Below are positions 21,121 through 29,249 of a stretch of 64,000 nucleotides of DNA, in pieces; position 1 is the first letter of the stretch, and each line of letters opens with the position of its first letter. The DNA comes from Catenulispora acidiphila DSM 44928. GTDB lineage: Bacteria; Actinomycetota; Actinomycetes; Streptomycetales; Catenulisporaceae. The notes under the pieces are model-generated. The model saw only the letters and a list, made by a program, of their open reading frames with translations. It was not told the DNA's origin and did no database searches. Where the stretch lies: contig NC_013131.1 of NCBI RefSeq assembly GCF_000024025.1, positions 9,776,229 to 9,840,228 of the forward strand, written 5' to 3'. The translations under genes were made by a program, and so were the position numbers.

Positions 21121-22296
21121 CTACACGAAAGCCGAGACCCCGGTCAGCGCCCGCCCGATCACCAGGCTGTGGATCTCGCTCGTCCCCTCGTAGGTGAGCA
21201 CCGACTCCAGGTTGTTCGCGTGCCGCAGCACCGGGTACTCCAGCGTGATCCCGTTCGCGGCCAGGATGGTCCGGCACTCCCGGGCGATCGCCAGCGCCTC
21301 CCGGACGTTGTTGAGCTTGCCCAGGCTGACCTGGCGCGGGTCCAGCGCGCCGGCGTCCTTCAGCCGGCCGAGGTGCAGCGCGAGCAGCATGCCCTTGCCG
21401 AGCTCCAGCGCCATGTCGGCGAGCTTCTGCTGGGTCAGCTGGAAGCCGGCCAGCGGGCGGTCGAAGACCTCGCGGTCCAGCGCGTAGGCGATCGCCGCCT
21501 CCAGGCAGTCGCGCGCCGCGCCGAGCGCGCCGAACACGATGCCGAAGCGCGCCTCGTCCAGACACCCCAGCGGCCCGGACAGCCCGGCGGCCGCCGGCAG
21601 GATCGCGTCGGCGGGCAGCCGCACGTCCTGCAGGACCAGCTCGCTGGTGACGCTGGCCCGCAGCGAGAGCTTCTTCTTGATCTCCGGCGCGCTGAACCCG
21701 GGGGTGCCGGTGGGCACGACGAAGCCGCGGATCCCGTCCTCGGTCCCGGCCCACACGACCGCGACGTCGGCGATCGAGCCGTTGGTGATCCACATCTTGG
21801 TGCCGTTGAGGATCCAGCCCTCGCCCTCGCGCTTGGCGGTGGTCCGCATCCCGGCCGGGTTGGAGCCGAAGTCCGGCTCGGTCAGCCCGAAGCAGCCGAT
21901 CGCCTCGCCGGCGGCCATCCGCGGCAGCCAGGTCTGCTTCTGCTCCTCGGAGCCGTAGCGCCAGATCGCGAACATCGCCAGCGAGCCCTGCACCGATACC
22001 AGCGAGCGCAGCCCGGAGTCGACCGCCTCCAGCTCCATACAGGCCAGGCCGTAGGTCAGGGCGCTGGTCCCGGCGCAGCCGTAGCCGTGCAGGTGCATGC
22101 CGAGCACGCCGAGACCGCCGAGGCCGCGCGCGACGTCGCGGGCCGGCAGCGTCCCGGCCTCGAACCAGTCGGCGACGTGCGGGCGCAGCTCGCGGGCGCC
22201 GTAGGAGCGGACCACGTCGCGCATCGCGCGCTCCTCGTCGCTGAGGAGGCCGTCGATCGCGAACAGATCGAGAGGGGAGACAGGCTTGGAGGGCAT
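21121..22296 (-). CDS. gcdH: glutaryl-CoA dehydrogenase (acyl-CoA dehydrogenase family)
   Basis: A 391-residue FAD enzyme that oxidises and decarboxylates glutaryl-CoA to crotonyl-CoA. ATG 22296 is chosen for GGTGGAG upstream. Family motifs are GCFGLTEPDFGSN, MWITNG and the catalytic Glu in TYEGTSEIHSLVIGRALTG. Residues linked to glutaryl specificity are visible: GYGCAG and VDSGLRSLVSVQ, which align with the Arg94 and Ser98 region of human GCDH that binds the distal carboxylate. The divergent neighbour is a family III CoA-transferase, which fits activation of glutarate to glutaryl-CoA. The shared 38-bp control region carries a motif also found before the nearby GntR gene. Confidence 0.86.
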   Translation of the reverse strand: MPSKPVSPLDLFAIDGLLSDEERAMRDVVRSYGARELRPHVADWFEAGTLPARDVARGLGGLGVLGMHLHGYGCAGTSALTYGLACMELEAVDSGLRSLVSVQGSLAMFAIWRYGSEEQKQTWLPRMAAGEAIGCFGLTEPDFGSNPAGMRTTAKREGEGWILNGTKMWITNGSIADVAVVWAGTEDGIRGFVVPTGTPGFSAPEIKKKLSLRASVTSELVLQDVRLPADAILPAAAGLSGPLGCLDEARFGIVFGALGAARDCLEAAIAYALDREVFDRPLAGFQLTQQKLADMALELGKGMLLALHLGRLKDAGALDPRQVSLGKLNNVREALAIARECRTILAANGITLEYPVLRHANNLESVLTYEGTSEIHSLVIGRALTGVSAFV

Positions 22297-22320
22297 GGCC
22301 CTACTCCACCACAGAATGGA

Positions 22321-22333
22321 TTTTGGATCCAGT
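22321..22333. promoter_or_regulatory. candidate GntR operator in the gcdH/CoA-transferase control region
   Basis: TTTTGGATCCAGT lies 25 bases before the gcdH start and directly abuts the CoA-transferase ATG. The same 13 bases occur in reverse orientation before the gntR gene (24233-24245). The core TGGATCCA is a perfect palindrome, as expected for a dimeric GntR/FadR-type regulator. Confidence 0.65.
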
Positions 22334-23497
22334 ATGGTGACCGGCATGAACGGCGAGAGCGCAGCCCTGCCCGGTCTCCTGGTCGCGGACTTCAGCCGGG
22401 TCCTGGCCGGTCCCTACGCGACCATGCTCCTGGCCGATCTGGGCGCGGACGTGGTGAAGGTGGAGCGTCCGAGCAGCGGCGACGACACCCGCGCCTGGGG
22501 ACCGCCGTTCGCCCCGGACGGGTCGGCGACGTACTTCCAGGGCGTGAACCGCAACAAGCGCTCGGTGGCGCTGGACCTGCGCTCGCCGCGGGACGCGGCG
22601 CTGGCCAGGGAGCTGATACGGCGCGCGGACGTGGTCGTGGAGAACTTTCTGCCCGGGACGATGGAGCGGCTGGGCCTGGGATACGAGCAGATGCGGGAGG
22701 CGAACCCGGGTCTGGTCTACTGCTCGATCACCGGGTTCGGCGACGGCGCGGGCGCCGCGCTCCCCGGGTACGACCTGCTGGCGCAGGCGGTCGGCGGGCT
22801 GATGAGCGTCACCGGCGAGCCGGGGCAGCCGACGAAGGCCGGCGTCGCGCTGGTGGACGTGATCACCGGGATGCACGCGGCGTTCGGGATCCTGGCGGCG
22901 CTCCGGCACCGGGACGCGACCGGCGAGGGGCAGCGGGTGTCGGTGTCGCTGTTGACGTCGCTGCTGTCGGGGTTGGTGAACCACGCCTCGGCGTACTTGG
23001 TGGCGGGGGTCGTGCCGCAGGCGATGGGGAACCGGCATCCGAGTATCGCGCCGTATGAGGTGTTCGACGCCGCGGACCGACCGCTGGTGATCGCCGCAGG
23101 GAACGACCGGCAGTTCCACAGCCTGTGCACAGCGCTCGGCGCTCCGGAACTCGCGGACGATCCGCGATTCGCGACGAACACCTCGCGGGTCGCGCATCGC
23201 GAGGCATTGATCGAGGAGCTGAATCGGCGGCTGGCGACCAAGCCGGCCGAGGAGTGGTTCACAGCGCTGAACGAAGCCGGCGTGCCGTGCGGACCGATCA
23301 ACGATGTCGGTGATGCCTTCGCCCTCGCCGAGCGCTTGGGTCTGAATGCCGCGGTGGACGTCGGAGGTACGCGTCAGACGGCGCATCCGGTGCGGTTCAG
23401 TACGACACCCGCCGCCTACTTCGCCCCGCCGCCCGCGCTGGACGCCGACGGCTCTGCTATCCGCGAGTGGCTGGCTCAGCCCTCGACCTTGCCATAG
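22334..23497 (+). CDS. family III CoA-transferase (CaiB/BaiF type), likely glutarate CoA-transferase
   Basis: A 387-residue CoA-transferase of the formyl-CoA/succinyl-CoA:dicarboxylate type. N-terminal signature: VADFSRVLAGPYATMLLADL, then GADVVKVERPSSGDD and NRNKRSVALDL. The conserved aspartate expected to form the acyl-enzyme anhydride lies in ALVDVITGMHAAFG. Pairing with gcdH suggests it moves CoA from succinyl-CoA to glutarate, as the mammalian SUGCT and bacterial GcdH-linked enzymes do. ATG 22334 has poor ribosome-site signals; ATG 22346 is an alternative, and a leaderless transcript is plausible. The operator-like motif directly abuts the first ATG, so bound regulator would cover the promoter or transcript start. 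Confidence 0.85.
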   Translation: MVTGMNGESAALPGLLVADFSRVLAGPYATMLLADLGADVVKVERPSSGDDTRAWGPPFAPDGSATYFQGVNRNKRSVALDLRSPRDAALARELIRRADVVVENFLPGTMERLGLGYEQMREANPGLVYCSITGFGDGAGAALPGYDLLAQAVGGLMSVTGEPGQPTKAGVALVDVITGMHAAFGILAALRHRDATGEGQRVSVSLLTSLLSGLVNHASAYLVAGVVPQAMGNRHPSIAPYEVFDAADRPLVIAAGNDRQFHSLCTALGAPELADDPRFATNTSRVAHREALIEELNRRLATKPAEEWFTALNEAGVPCGPINDVGDAFALAERLGLNAAVDVGGTRQTAHPVRFSTTPAAYFAPPPALDADGSAIREWLAQPSTLP

Positions 23498-23549
23498 CGG
23501 ACGTTGACATGGTGACCGTTGCCATAAGCGATGTGCATAGCCCGCCGAC

Positions 23550-24206
23550 TCACGCCTCGATCTGCCCCGCAAGCGTCTCCACCGCAGCCGCCCGATGCCG
23601 GTCGAACCACCGGACCGCGCCCTCGGCGTCCCCCGCGCGCAGCGCCGCCAACGCGGCCCGATGCTCGGCGACGACGTGCCGCCGGTTCTCGTCGCCCGCG
23701 TAATAGAGAGAGCGGTAGGCGTCGGTGCTGTCCCAGAGCGTGCCGATGATGCGCACCAGGCGCGGCATCGCCGCCGCCTCGAAGAGCGCGAAGTGGAAGC
23801 GCCGGTTCGCCGCCGCCATCGCCGCGACCGCGCCGTCCCCGGCGGCGAGCTCGACCTCGGTCTGCGCCGCCTCCAAGCGCGCGAAGACCGCCTCGTCGAG
23901 CAGGGGGACCGCCGCGCGGACCGCCTCGGCTTCGAGGATCTCCCGCAGGCGGTACACCTCGCGCAGATCAGCCATCGACAACTCGACGACCCGATACCCG
24001 CGGTGCGCGCGATAGGTGACCAGGCCCTCGCCCTCGAGCGTCTTGAGCGCCTCCCGCAACGGAACCCGGCTCACCTCCAGCCGCTCGGCCAGAGCTTCCT
24101 GCCGGATCGGAGTGCCGGGCTCCAACTCGCCGGCGGTGATGGCGCGCCGCACCTCGGCCAGGACGAACTGCTGCGCGGTCGGCGGTCGCGAGCTGACCTC
24201 GGCCAT
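23550..24206 (-). CDS. GntR-family regulator, FadR/FCD subfamily
   Basis: A 218-residue protein from ATG 24206 (GGGAGG upstream). The N-terminal winged helix spans residues ~10-75 (RRAITAGELEPGTPIRQEAL, then LEVSRVPLREALKTLEGEGL and GYRVVELS). The C-terminal FCD all-helical effector domain holds the expected metal/carboxylate-binding positions: Asp/Asn/His in ANRRFHFALFEAA, a His in VVAEHRAALAAL and a His in RWFDRHRAAA. FCD domains bind organic acids. The palindromic motif before its own gene and before gcdH/CoA-transferase makes it the likely glutarate-responsive regulator of this module and of itself. The 52-nt gap to the convergent CoA-transferase gene shows nothing notable. Confidence 0.9.
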   Translation of the reverse strand: MAEVSSRPPTAQQFVLAEVRRAITAGELEPGTPIRQEALAERLEVSRVPLREALKTLEGEGLVTYRAHRGYRVVELSMADLREVYRLREILEAEAVRAAVPLLDEAVFARLEAAQTEVELAAGDGAVAAMAAANRRFHFALFEAAAMPRLVRIIGTLWDSTDAYRSLYYAGDENRRHVVAEHRAALAALRAGDAEGAVRWFDRHRAAAVETLAGQIEA

Positions 24207-24232
24207 GGACGCCTCCCGCAATCACAGCCCGA

Positions 24233-24245
24233 ACTGGATCCAAAA
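24233..24245. promoter_or_regulatory. candidate GntR autoregulatory operator
   Basis: ACTGGATCCAAAA is the exact reverse complement of the 13-base motif at 22321-22333 and lies 27 bases upstream of the gntR start, almost the same distance as in front of gcdH. The rest of the 196-nt region to the lacI-type gene shows no clear signal. Confidence 0.65.
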
Positions 24246-24402
24246 CGGTAGCACGCGCGCGCTGGACGGCGATGAGCTCCGAGCCCGGGGCGCGACGGCC
24301 GGCGACATCAAGCGCTCCAGCGACCGCAGACCCGGACCCCGGGCCCATCGACCGAGCCCGCCGCGTCCCGCACCTCTTCGCCGCCTTCGCCGCCTACGCC
24401 GC

Positions 24403-25455
24403 CTACGCGTCCCCGGCGTCCAGATCGTCGCCCTCGATGGAGGCGACCCGGCCCAGGACAGAGCCCGTGGACCCCCGCACCACCAGCTCCGGCTCGAACA
24501 GCAGCTCCTCGGCCGCCACCCGCGCGCCCTCGATCTGGTTCACCAGCAGCGTCACCGCCGCCCGGCCCAGCGCCTCGATGGGCTGGCGCACGGTGGTCAG
24601 CGGCGGGTCGGTGCAGTTCATGAACGCCGAGTCGTCGTACCCGATGACCGAGACGTCCCGCGGCACCCGCAGTCCGGCCCGGCGCACGGCCCGTATGGCG
24701 CCCAGCGCGAGCGGGTCGCTCGCGCAGATGATGCCGGTCGCCCCGGCGCGCAGCAGCCGCGTGGCGGCCGCCTGGCCGCCCTCGAGGGCGAACATCGCGT
24801 GCTCGATCAGCGCGTCGTCGACCGGGCGCGCGTACTTCTCGCACTGCGTCCGGTACTCCGCCAGCTTGCGCTGGGAGGGGACGTGGTCCTCCGGGCCCAG
24901 CACGACGCCGATGCGCTCGTGGCCGAGCGAGGCCAGGTGCGCGAAGGCCTGCTCCACCGCGACCGCGTCGTCGGTGGAGACCTGCGGCAGCTCCAGGTGC
25001 TCCACCGCCGCGTTGAACAGGACCACCGGGATGCCGCGCTCGCGCAGCAGGTGGTAGTGCTCGTGCGGAGCCTCGTCCTCGGCGAAGTGGCCGCCGGCGA
25101 AGACCACGCCGGAGACGTGCTGGTCCAGCAGCATCGTCACGTAGTCCGACTCCGACAGGCCGCCGGCCGTGCGGGTGCACAGCACCGGGGTGAAGCCGCG
25201 CTGGGCCAGAGCGCCGCCGACCACCTCGGCGACCGCCGGGAAGATCGGGTTCTGGAGCTCCGGCAGCACCAGGCCGATGAGCCGCGCGCGTTCGCCGCGC
25301 AGCTGGGTGGGCCGTTCGTAACCCAGGACGTCCAAAGCGGTCAGCACCGCCGTGCGGGTGCTCTCCGACACCCCCGGCCGGCCGTTGAGGACCCGGCTCA
25401 CGGTGGCCTCGCTGACCCCCACCTTCTGCGCCACCTCGGCGAGTCTGCTCGTCAT
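24403..25455 (-). CDS. LacI-family transcriptional repressor of the sugar-uptake operon
   Basis: A 350-residue LacI protein: N-terminal helix-turn-helix and hinge (RLAEVAQKVGVSEATVSRVL, residues ~4-23), then the periplasmic-binding-like sugar domain with GLVLPELQNPIFPAVAEV, the GVVFAGG strand and the C-terminal subdomain VSVIGYDDSAFMNCTDPPLT. It is divergent from an ABC importer and alpha-glucosidase operon, the arrangement of MalR/AglR-type regulators in actinobacteria. It should repress that operon until an alpha-linked oligosaccharide or its breakdown product binds. On its own strand a TACTCT box stands about ten bases before the ATG, suggesting a very short leader. Confidence 0.92.
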   Translation of the reverse strand: MTSRLAEVAQKVGVSEATVSRVLNGRPGVSESTRTAVLTALDVLGYERPTQLRGERARLIGLVLPELQNPIFPAVAEVVGGALAQRGFTPVLCTRTAGGLSESDYVTMLLDQHVSGVVFAGGHFAEDEAPHEHYHLLRERGIPVVLFNAAVEHLELPQVSTDDAVAVEQAFAHLASLGHERIGVVLGPEDHVPSQRKLAEYRTQCEKYARPVDDALIEHAMFALEGGQAAATRLLRAGATGIICASDPLALGAIRAVRRAGLRVPRDVSVIGYDDSAFMNCTDPPLTTVRQPIEALGRAAVTLLVNQIEGARVAAEELLFEPELVVRGSTGSVLGRVASIEGDDLDAGDA

Positions 25456-25622
25456 ACCGCAAGAGTAGAACGAATGCCGGTAAGAATGCGATGGGTTCTC
25501 GCCAACCCGCGCAAGAATTTTCGACGCGTCCGCAAACCAGGGCCGAGGCCGCGACCTGCCGTCAAGCCCCTGAGTGGATCATCCGTAACCTAGTCGTGTT
25601 CTTTCGATTTTTCATCAGACTC

Positions 25623-25651
25623 TTGCAGCCGACTGTTTACGGCTGTACCTT
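25623..25651 (+). promoter_or_regulatory. promoter of the sugar-uptake operon with an internal dyad
   Basis: TTGCAG (25623-25628), a 17-bp spacer and TACCTT (25646-25651) match the actinobacterial TTGnnn/TAnnnT consensus, 61 bases before the solute-binding-protein start. CAGCCG (25626-25631) and CGGCTG (25640-25645) form an inverted repeat overlapping the -35 and spacer, the place where a repressor such as the divergent LacI protein would act. The 257-nt divergent region holds no other clear element. Confidence 0.5.
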
Positions 25652-25712
25652 CTCGGCACGCCGATGACTGCGGCAAGGACCTCCCCAGCCAACGAACGAA
25701 GGGGTGAAACGC

Positions 25713-27158
25713 ATGAAACACAACGCTTCACGCACGATGGTCGCGCTCGTCACGGCGGCCGGTATAGCCATGGCAGGCGCCGCGTGCTCCTCCAGCTCCA
25801 GCTCGGGCAAGAGCGGCAAGACCGGATCGACGAACGCCGCCGACGGCGTCGCCGACGGCAAGCCGCTGGACCCCAACGCCACGGTGACCATCACCATCGA
25901 CGGCGCACCGGGCGCGGACCAGGCCGCCAACAAGGCCTCCTACGCGGACGACCTGCAGGCGTTCAAGATCATGTACCCGAACGTCACCGTCAACGCCAAG
26001 CCCTACGTCGGGCAGGTCGAGGACCCGGCCCAGTTCACCGCCAGCCTGAAGGCGAAGAACGAGACCGAGGCCTTCCACGCCTACTTCACGGACAAGAACC
26101 AGGTCCTGGACTCCGGCGACACGACGGACATCAGCGCCTACGTCAACGACCAGACCGTCCCGGGCTGGTCCCAGCTGCTGCCGGGCGTCAAGCAGAACCT
26201 GCAGGACAGCGGCAAGACCTACTCGCTGCCGATCAACTACTACACCGAGGGTCTGATCTACAACCGCGACCTGTTCACCAAGGCCGGTCTGGACCCGAAC
26301 AAGCCGCCGACGACCTGGGACGAGGTCGAGGCGGACGCCGCGAAGATCTCCGCCCTCGGCGGCGGCGTGACCGGCTATGAGGACTACAGCGGCGGCAACA
26401 CCGGCGGCTGGCACTTCGCCGGCGAGCTGGACAGCCTCGGCGGCCAGATGGTCAACTCCGACGGCACCAAGGCCGCCTTCAACAGCGACCAGGGCAAGCA
26501 GGTCCTGCAGCGCCTGCACGACATGCGCTTCAAGGACAACGGCATCGGCCCGACACCGGTGACGCAGTGGGCTGACGCCTTCCCGCCGCTGGCCACCAGC
26601 AAGGTCGGGATGTTCCTCGGCGCCCCGGACGTGATCCAGCACCTGGTCGAGGTCCTGGGCGCGAACCCGAAGCTGTACGGCATGGGCCCGATCCCCGGTG
26701 CCTCGGGACCGGCGACCGGCACCCTGGCCGGCGGCGACCTGTACTACTTCAAGAAGGGTCTGACCCCGAACCAGATCAAGGCGGAGATCGCCTGGATCTC
26801 CTTCGAGTACCTGACCCCGGGCAAGGGCCAGTTCGACTTCGCCCGCTCCAAGGCGCTGGCCGCCCCGGACAAGCCGGTGGCGATCGGCATCCCGCAGAAG
26901 TTCTTCTGGGCACCGTCCTCTGCGCAGATGACGCAGGTGCAGACGGACCTGAAGACCTCCGCGACGCTGCCGATCGACCAGTACGCGGACTTCGTCAACA
27001 ACCCGATCGCGCCGGTCCTGGAACCCCCGGCGGCGCAGCAGCTCTACAAGGTCCTGGACACCGCGATGTCGGCGGCGATGACGAATGCCAACGCTGACCC
27101 GGCCAAGCTCCTGAGCACGGCCGAGACGCAGGTCAACCAGATCCTGGCCAACCAGTAA
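25713..27158 (+). CDS. extracellular sugar-binding lipoprotein of an ABC importer
   Basis: A 481-residue family 1 solute-binding protein. ATG 25713 has GAAGGGG eight bases upstream. The N-terminus is a lipoprotein signal (basic start, hydrophobic core, then GAACSSSSSS with Cys as the lipidated residue, though the lipobox lacks the usual Leu at -3). The mature part has the MalE-like fold with LPINYYTEGLIYNRDLFTKA and PPTTWDEVEADA, the two segments best conserved in carbohydrate-binding proteins, plus aromatic residues suited to sugar stacking. It lies first in the operon, followed by a large intercistronic hairpin, two permeases and an alpha-glucosidase, so the ligand is probably an alpha-glucoside such as maltodextrin or trehalose. 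Confidence 0.92.
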   Translation: MKHNASRTMVALVTAAGIAMAGAACSSSSSSGKSGKTGSTNAADGVADGKPLDPNATVTITIDGAPGADQAANKASYADDLQAFKIMYPNVTVNAKPYVGQVEDPAQFTASLKAKNETEAFHAYFTDKNQVLDSGDTTDISAYVNDQTVPGWSQLLPGVKQNLQDSGKTYSLPINYYTEGLIYNRDLFTKAGLDPNKPPTTWDEVEADAAKISALGGGVTGYEDYSGGNTGGWHFAGELDSLGGQMVNSDGTKAAFNSDQGKQVLQRLHDMRFKDNGIGPTPVTQWADAFPPLATSKVGMFLGAPDVIQHLVEVLGANPKLYGMGPIPGASGPATGTLAGGDLYYFKKGLTPNQIKAEIAWISFEYLTPGKGQFDFARSKALAAPDKPVAIGIPQKFFWAPSSAQMTQVQTDLKTSATLPIDQYADFVNNPIAPVLEPPAAQQLYKVLDTAMSAAMTNANADPAKLLSTAETQVNQILANQ

Positions 27159-27174
27159 CGCCGCCGGTGCGGCA

Positions 27175-27212
27175 GGCGGCCGGTCCACGCTGAGGGACGC
27201 GGACCGGCCGCC
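27175..27212 (+). other. intercistronic hairpin after the binding-protein gene
   Basis: GGCGGCCGGTCC (27175-27186) and GGACCGGCCGCC (27201-27212) form a perfect 12-bp stem with a 14-nt loop, between the binding-protein stop and the permease start. Such stem-loops after malE-type genes protect the upstream mRNA or attenuate transcription, so that binding protein exceeds permease. Function is inferred. Confidence 0.7.
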
Positions 27213-27251
27213 CCACGCGCCCCCGACTTACTTACGAACGGAGTCGACACG

Positions 27252-28199
27252 ATGGCCTATGCCTTGGCCACAGAGCGGCTGCACGACGGCACCGAACAGG
27301 GCCGCGGCAGCCGGCCGGCCTGGAAGGCGCTGCGGCGCGCCGCCGGCCGCAACCTGCGCGCCCACGCCTTCCTGTTCGGCGCGCTGGTCTGCTTCGCGCT
27401 GTTCACCTGGTATCCGATGGTCCGCGAGATCATCATGTCCTTCCAGCGCGTGCACCGCGGCCAGACGACGTGGGTGGGCCTGGGCAACTACCGCCAGATC
27501 ACGGCCGACCCCGAGTTCTGGCAAGCCTGGGGCAACACCGCGGAGTTCACAGCCCTGGCCCTGGTGTTCGGCTTCGCGGCGCCGTTCGCGGTAGCCATCG
27601 TCGTCAACGAGTTCCGCCACGCGCAGGGCTACCTGCGGATCCTGGTCTACCTGCCGGTGATGCTGCCGCCGGTGGCCGGGATCCTGCTGTTCAAGTACTT
27701 CATGGACCCCGGGTTCGGCCTGTTCAACCAGGGGCTGCACTTCCTGCACCTGCCCACATCCCAGTGGCTGGCGTCCAAGTCCACGGCGATGCCCTCCCTG
27801 GTGGTGGTCTCCACGTGGAGCAACATGGGCACCGCGACGCTGGTGTACCTGGCGGCTCTGCAAGGGATTCCGGGCGACCTGTACGAAGCGGCCGAACTGG
27901 ACGGTTGCAGCGTCTTGCAACGAATCCGGCACGTCACCATCCCGCAAACCCGGCTGATCCTGTCGCTGATGGCGATGCTGCAGATCGTCGCGACGATGCA
28001 GATGTTCACCGAGGCGTTCGTGCTGACCGGCGGCGGACCCGAGGGATCGACGACAACGGTCGTCTATCTGCTCTACAACTACGCGTTCAGTTACAACAAG
28101 TTCAACACCGCTGCCGCCCTCGGCGTGATCATGCTGCTGGTGCTGGCCTGCTTCTCAGCGATCTACATCGTGCTGGAACGACGCGGGGGCGAGGACTAG
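27252..28199 (+). CDS. ABC sugar permease, MalF type
   Basis: A 315-residue inner-membrane permease with about six hydrophobic segments and the cytoplasmic EAA loop (EAAELDGCSVLQRIRHVTIP) that docks onto the ATPase. The short N-terminal cytoplasmic leader (~40 residues) is Arg-rich. ATG 27252 is preceded by GAACGGAG. It is followed by a MalG-type permease 5 bases later, and the pair forms the heterodimeric channel for the upstream binding protein. Confidence 0.93.
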   Translation: MAYALATERLHDGTEQGRGSRPAWKALRRAAGRNLRAHAFLFGALVCFALFTWYPMVREIIMSFQRVHRGQTTWVGLGNYRQITADPEFWQAWGNTAEFTALALVFGFAAPFAVAIVVNEFRHAQGYLRILVYLPVMLPPVAGILLFKYFMDPGFGLFNQGLHFLHLPTSQWLASKSTAMPSLVVVSTWSNMGTATLVYLAALQGIPGDLYEAAELDGCSVLQRIRHVTIPQTRLILSLMAMLQIVATMQMFTEAFVLTGGGPEGSTTTVVYLLYNYAFSYNKFNTAAALGVIMLLVLACFSAIYIVLERRGGED

Positions 28200-28204
28200 A
28201 GGAC

Positions 28205-29152
28205 ATGACCCAACAGACGTTCACCAGAGGCCTGATGGGCCGGAATCGTTTCCAGGGCAGACGGCCCAAGAAGGGCGCCGACACCTACCAGCGAACCCTG
28301 ATATCCCGCACCCAGCTGAACACCGCGCGGGGCAAGAGGTTCTACTGGACCGCCCTGACCATCGCGCTGGTGCTGGCCTCCCTGGTCTTCATCGGCCCGC
28401 TGTTCTGGATGGCCACCGGCGGGTTCAAGACCTCGCAGGAACTGGTCCGCAACCCCCCGGTCCTGCTGCCGTCACACCCCTCCACCCACGCCTTCACCCT
28501 GGCGTGGGACCGGCTGGGGATGGCGCAGCTGCTGTGGAACACGATCGTCTACGCCGGCGGTGCGCTGCTGTTCCAGCTCATCTTCTGCGTGTCCGCGGCC
28601 TACTCGCTGTCCAAGCTCCGGCCGATCTTCGGCAACTGGATCCTGGCGCTGATGCTGGCCTCGATGATGATCCCGGCCGCCGCGCTGGTCATCCCGCAGT
28701 ACCTGACGGTGCTGGACCTGCCGCTGGTGCACTGGAACCTGCAGAACACCCCGTGGGTGATCTGGCTGCCGACGGTGGCCAACGCCTTCAACGTGTTCCT
28801 GCTCAAGCGCTTCTTCGACTCCATCCCGAACGACCTGCTGGACGCGGCCTCCGTGGACGGCGCCGGCCCACTGCGCACCCTGTGGCGCATCGTGCTGCCG
28901 ATGTCCCGGCCGATCCTCGGGGTGGTCTCGATCTTCGCGGTGGTCGCGGTCTGGAAGGACTTCCTGTGGCCGCTGATCACCGTGCCCGCCCACGAGACGC
29001 TGAACGTCGGCGTCAACACCGCCGCCACCTCGATGCCGGACAACGCGCTGGTCGGCGGGCTCTTCCTGGCCTCGATCCCGACCATCGTGCTGTTCCTGTT
29101 CTTCCAACGGAACATCATGGCCGGTCTCACGGTCGGCGGCGTCAAGGGCTGA
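28205..29152 (+). CDS. ABC sugar permease, MalG type
   Basis: A 315-residue permease starting at ATG 28205 with AGAGGA upstream. It has six membrane segments and the EAA-loop equivalent LLDAASVDGAGPLRTLWRIV. Unlike most MalG proteins it has a ~45-residue basic cytoplasmic leader. No ABC ATPase follows; actinobacterial operons of this type normally share the multi-use ATPase MsiK encoded elsewhere, which I infer here. Confidence 0.93.
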   Translation: MTQQTFTRGLMGRNRFQGRRPKKGADTYQRTLISRTQLNTARGKRFYWTALTIALVLASLVFIGPLFWMATGGFKTSQELVRNPPVLLPSHPSTHAFTLAWDRLGMAQLLWNTIVYAGGALLFQLIFCVSAAYSLSKLRPIFGNWILALMLASMMIPAAALVIPQYLTVLDLPLVHWNLQNTPWVIWLPTVANAFNVFLLKRFFDSIPNDLLDAASVDGAGPLRTLWRIVLPMSRPILGVVSIFAVVAVWKDFLWPLITVPAHETLNVGVNTAATSMPDNALVGGLFLASIPTIVLFLFFQRNIMAGLTVGGVKG

Positions 29153-29249
29153 CAGGGCCCTGAAACACCCCGCACCACACGTCCCCTGTCCCTTCACCGT
29201 CGGCTGTCCCGCCGTCGTGTCTGCTTCGAGTACAGAGAGCAGGTTCCCG

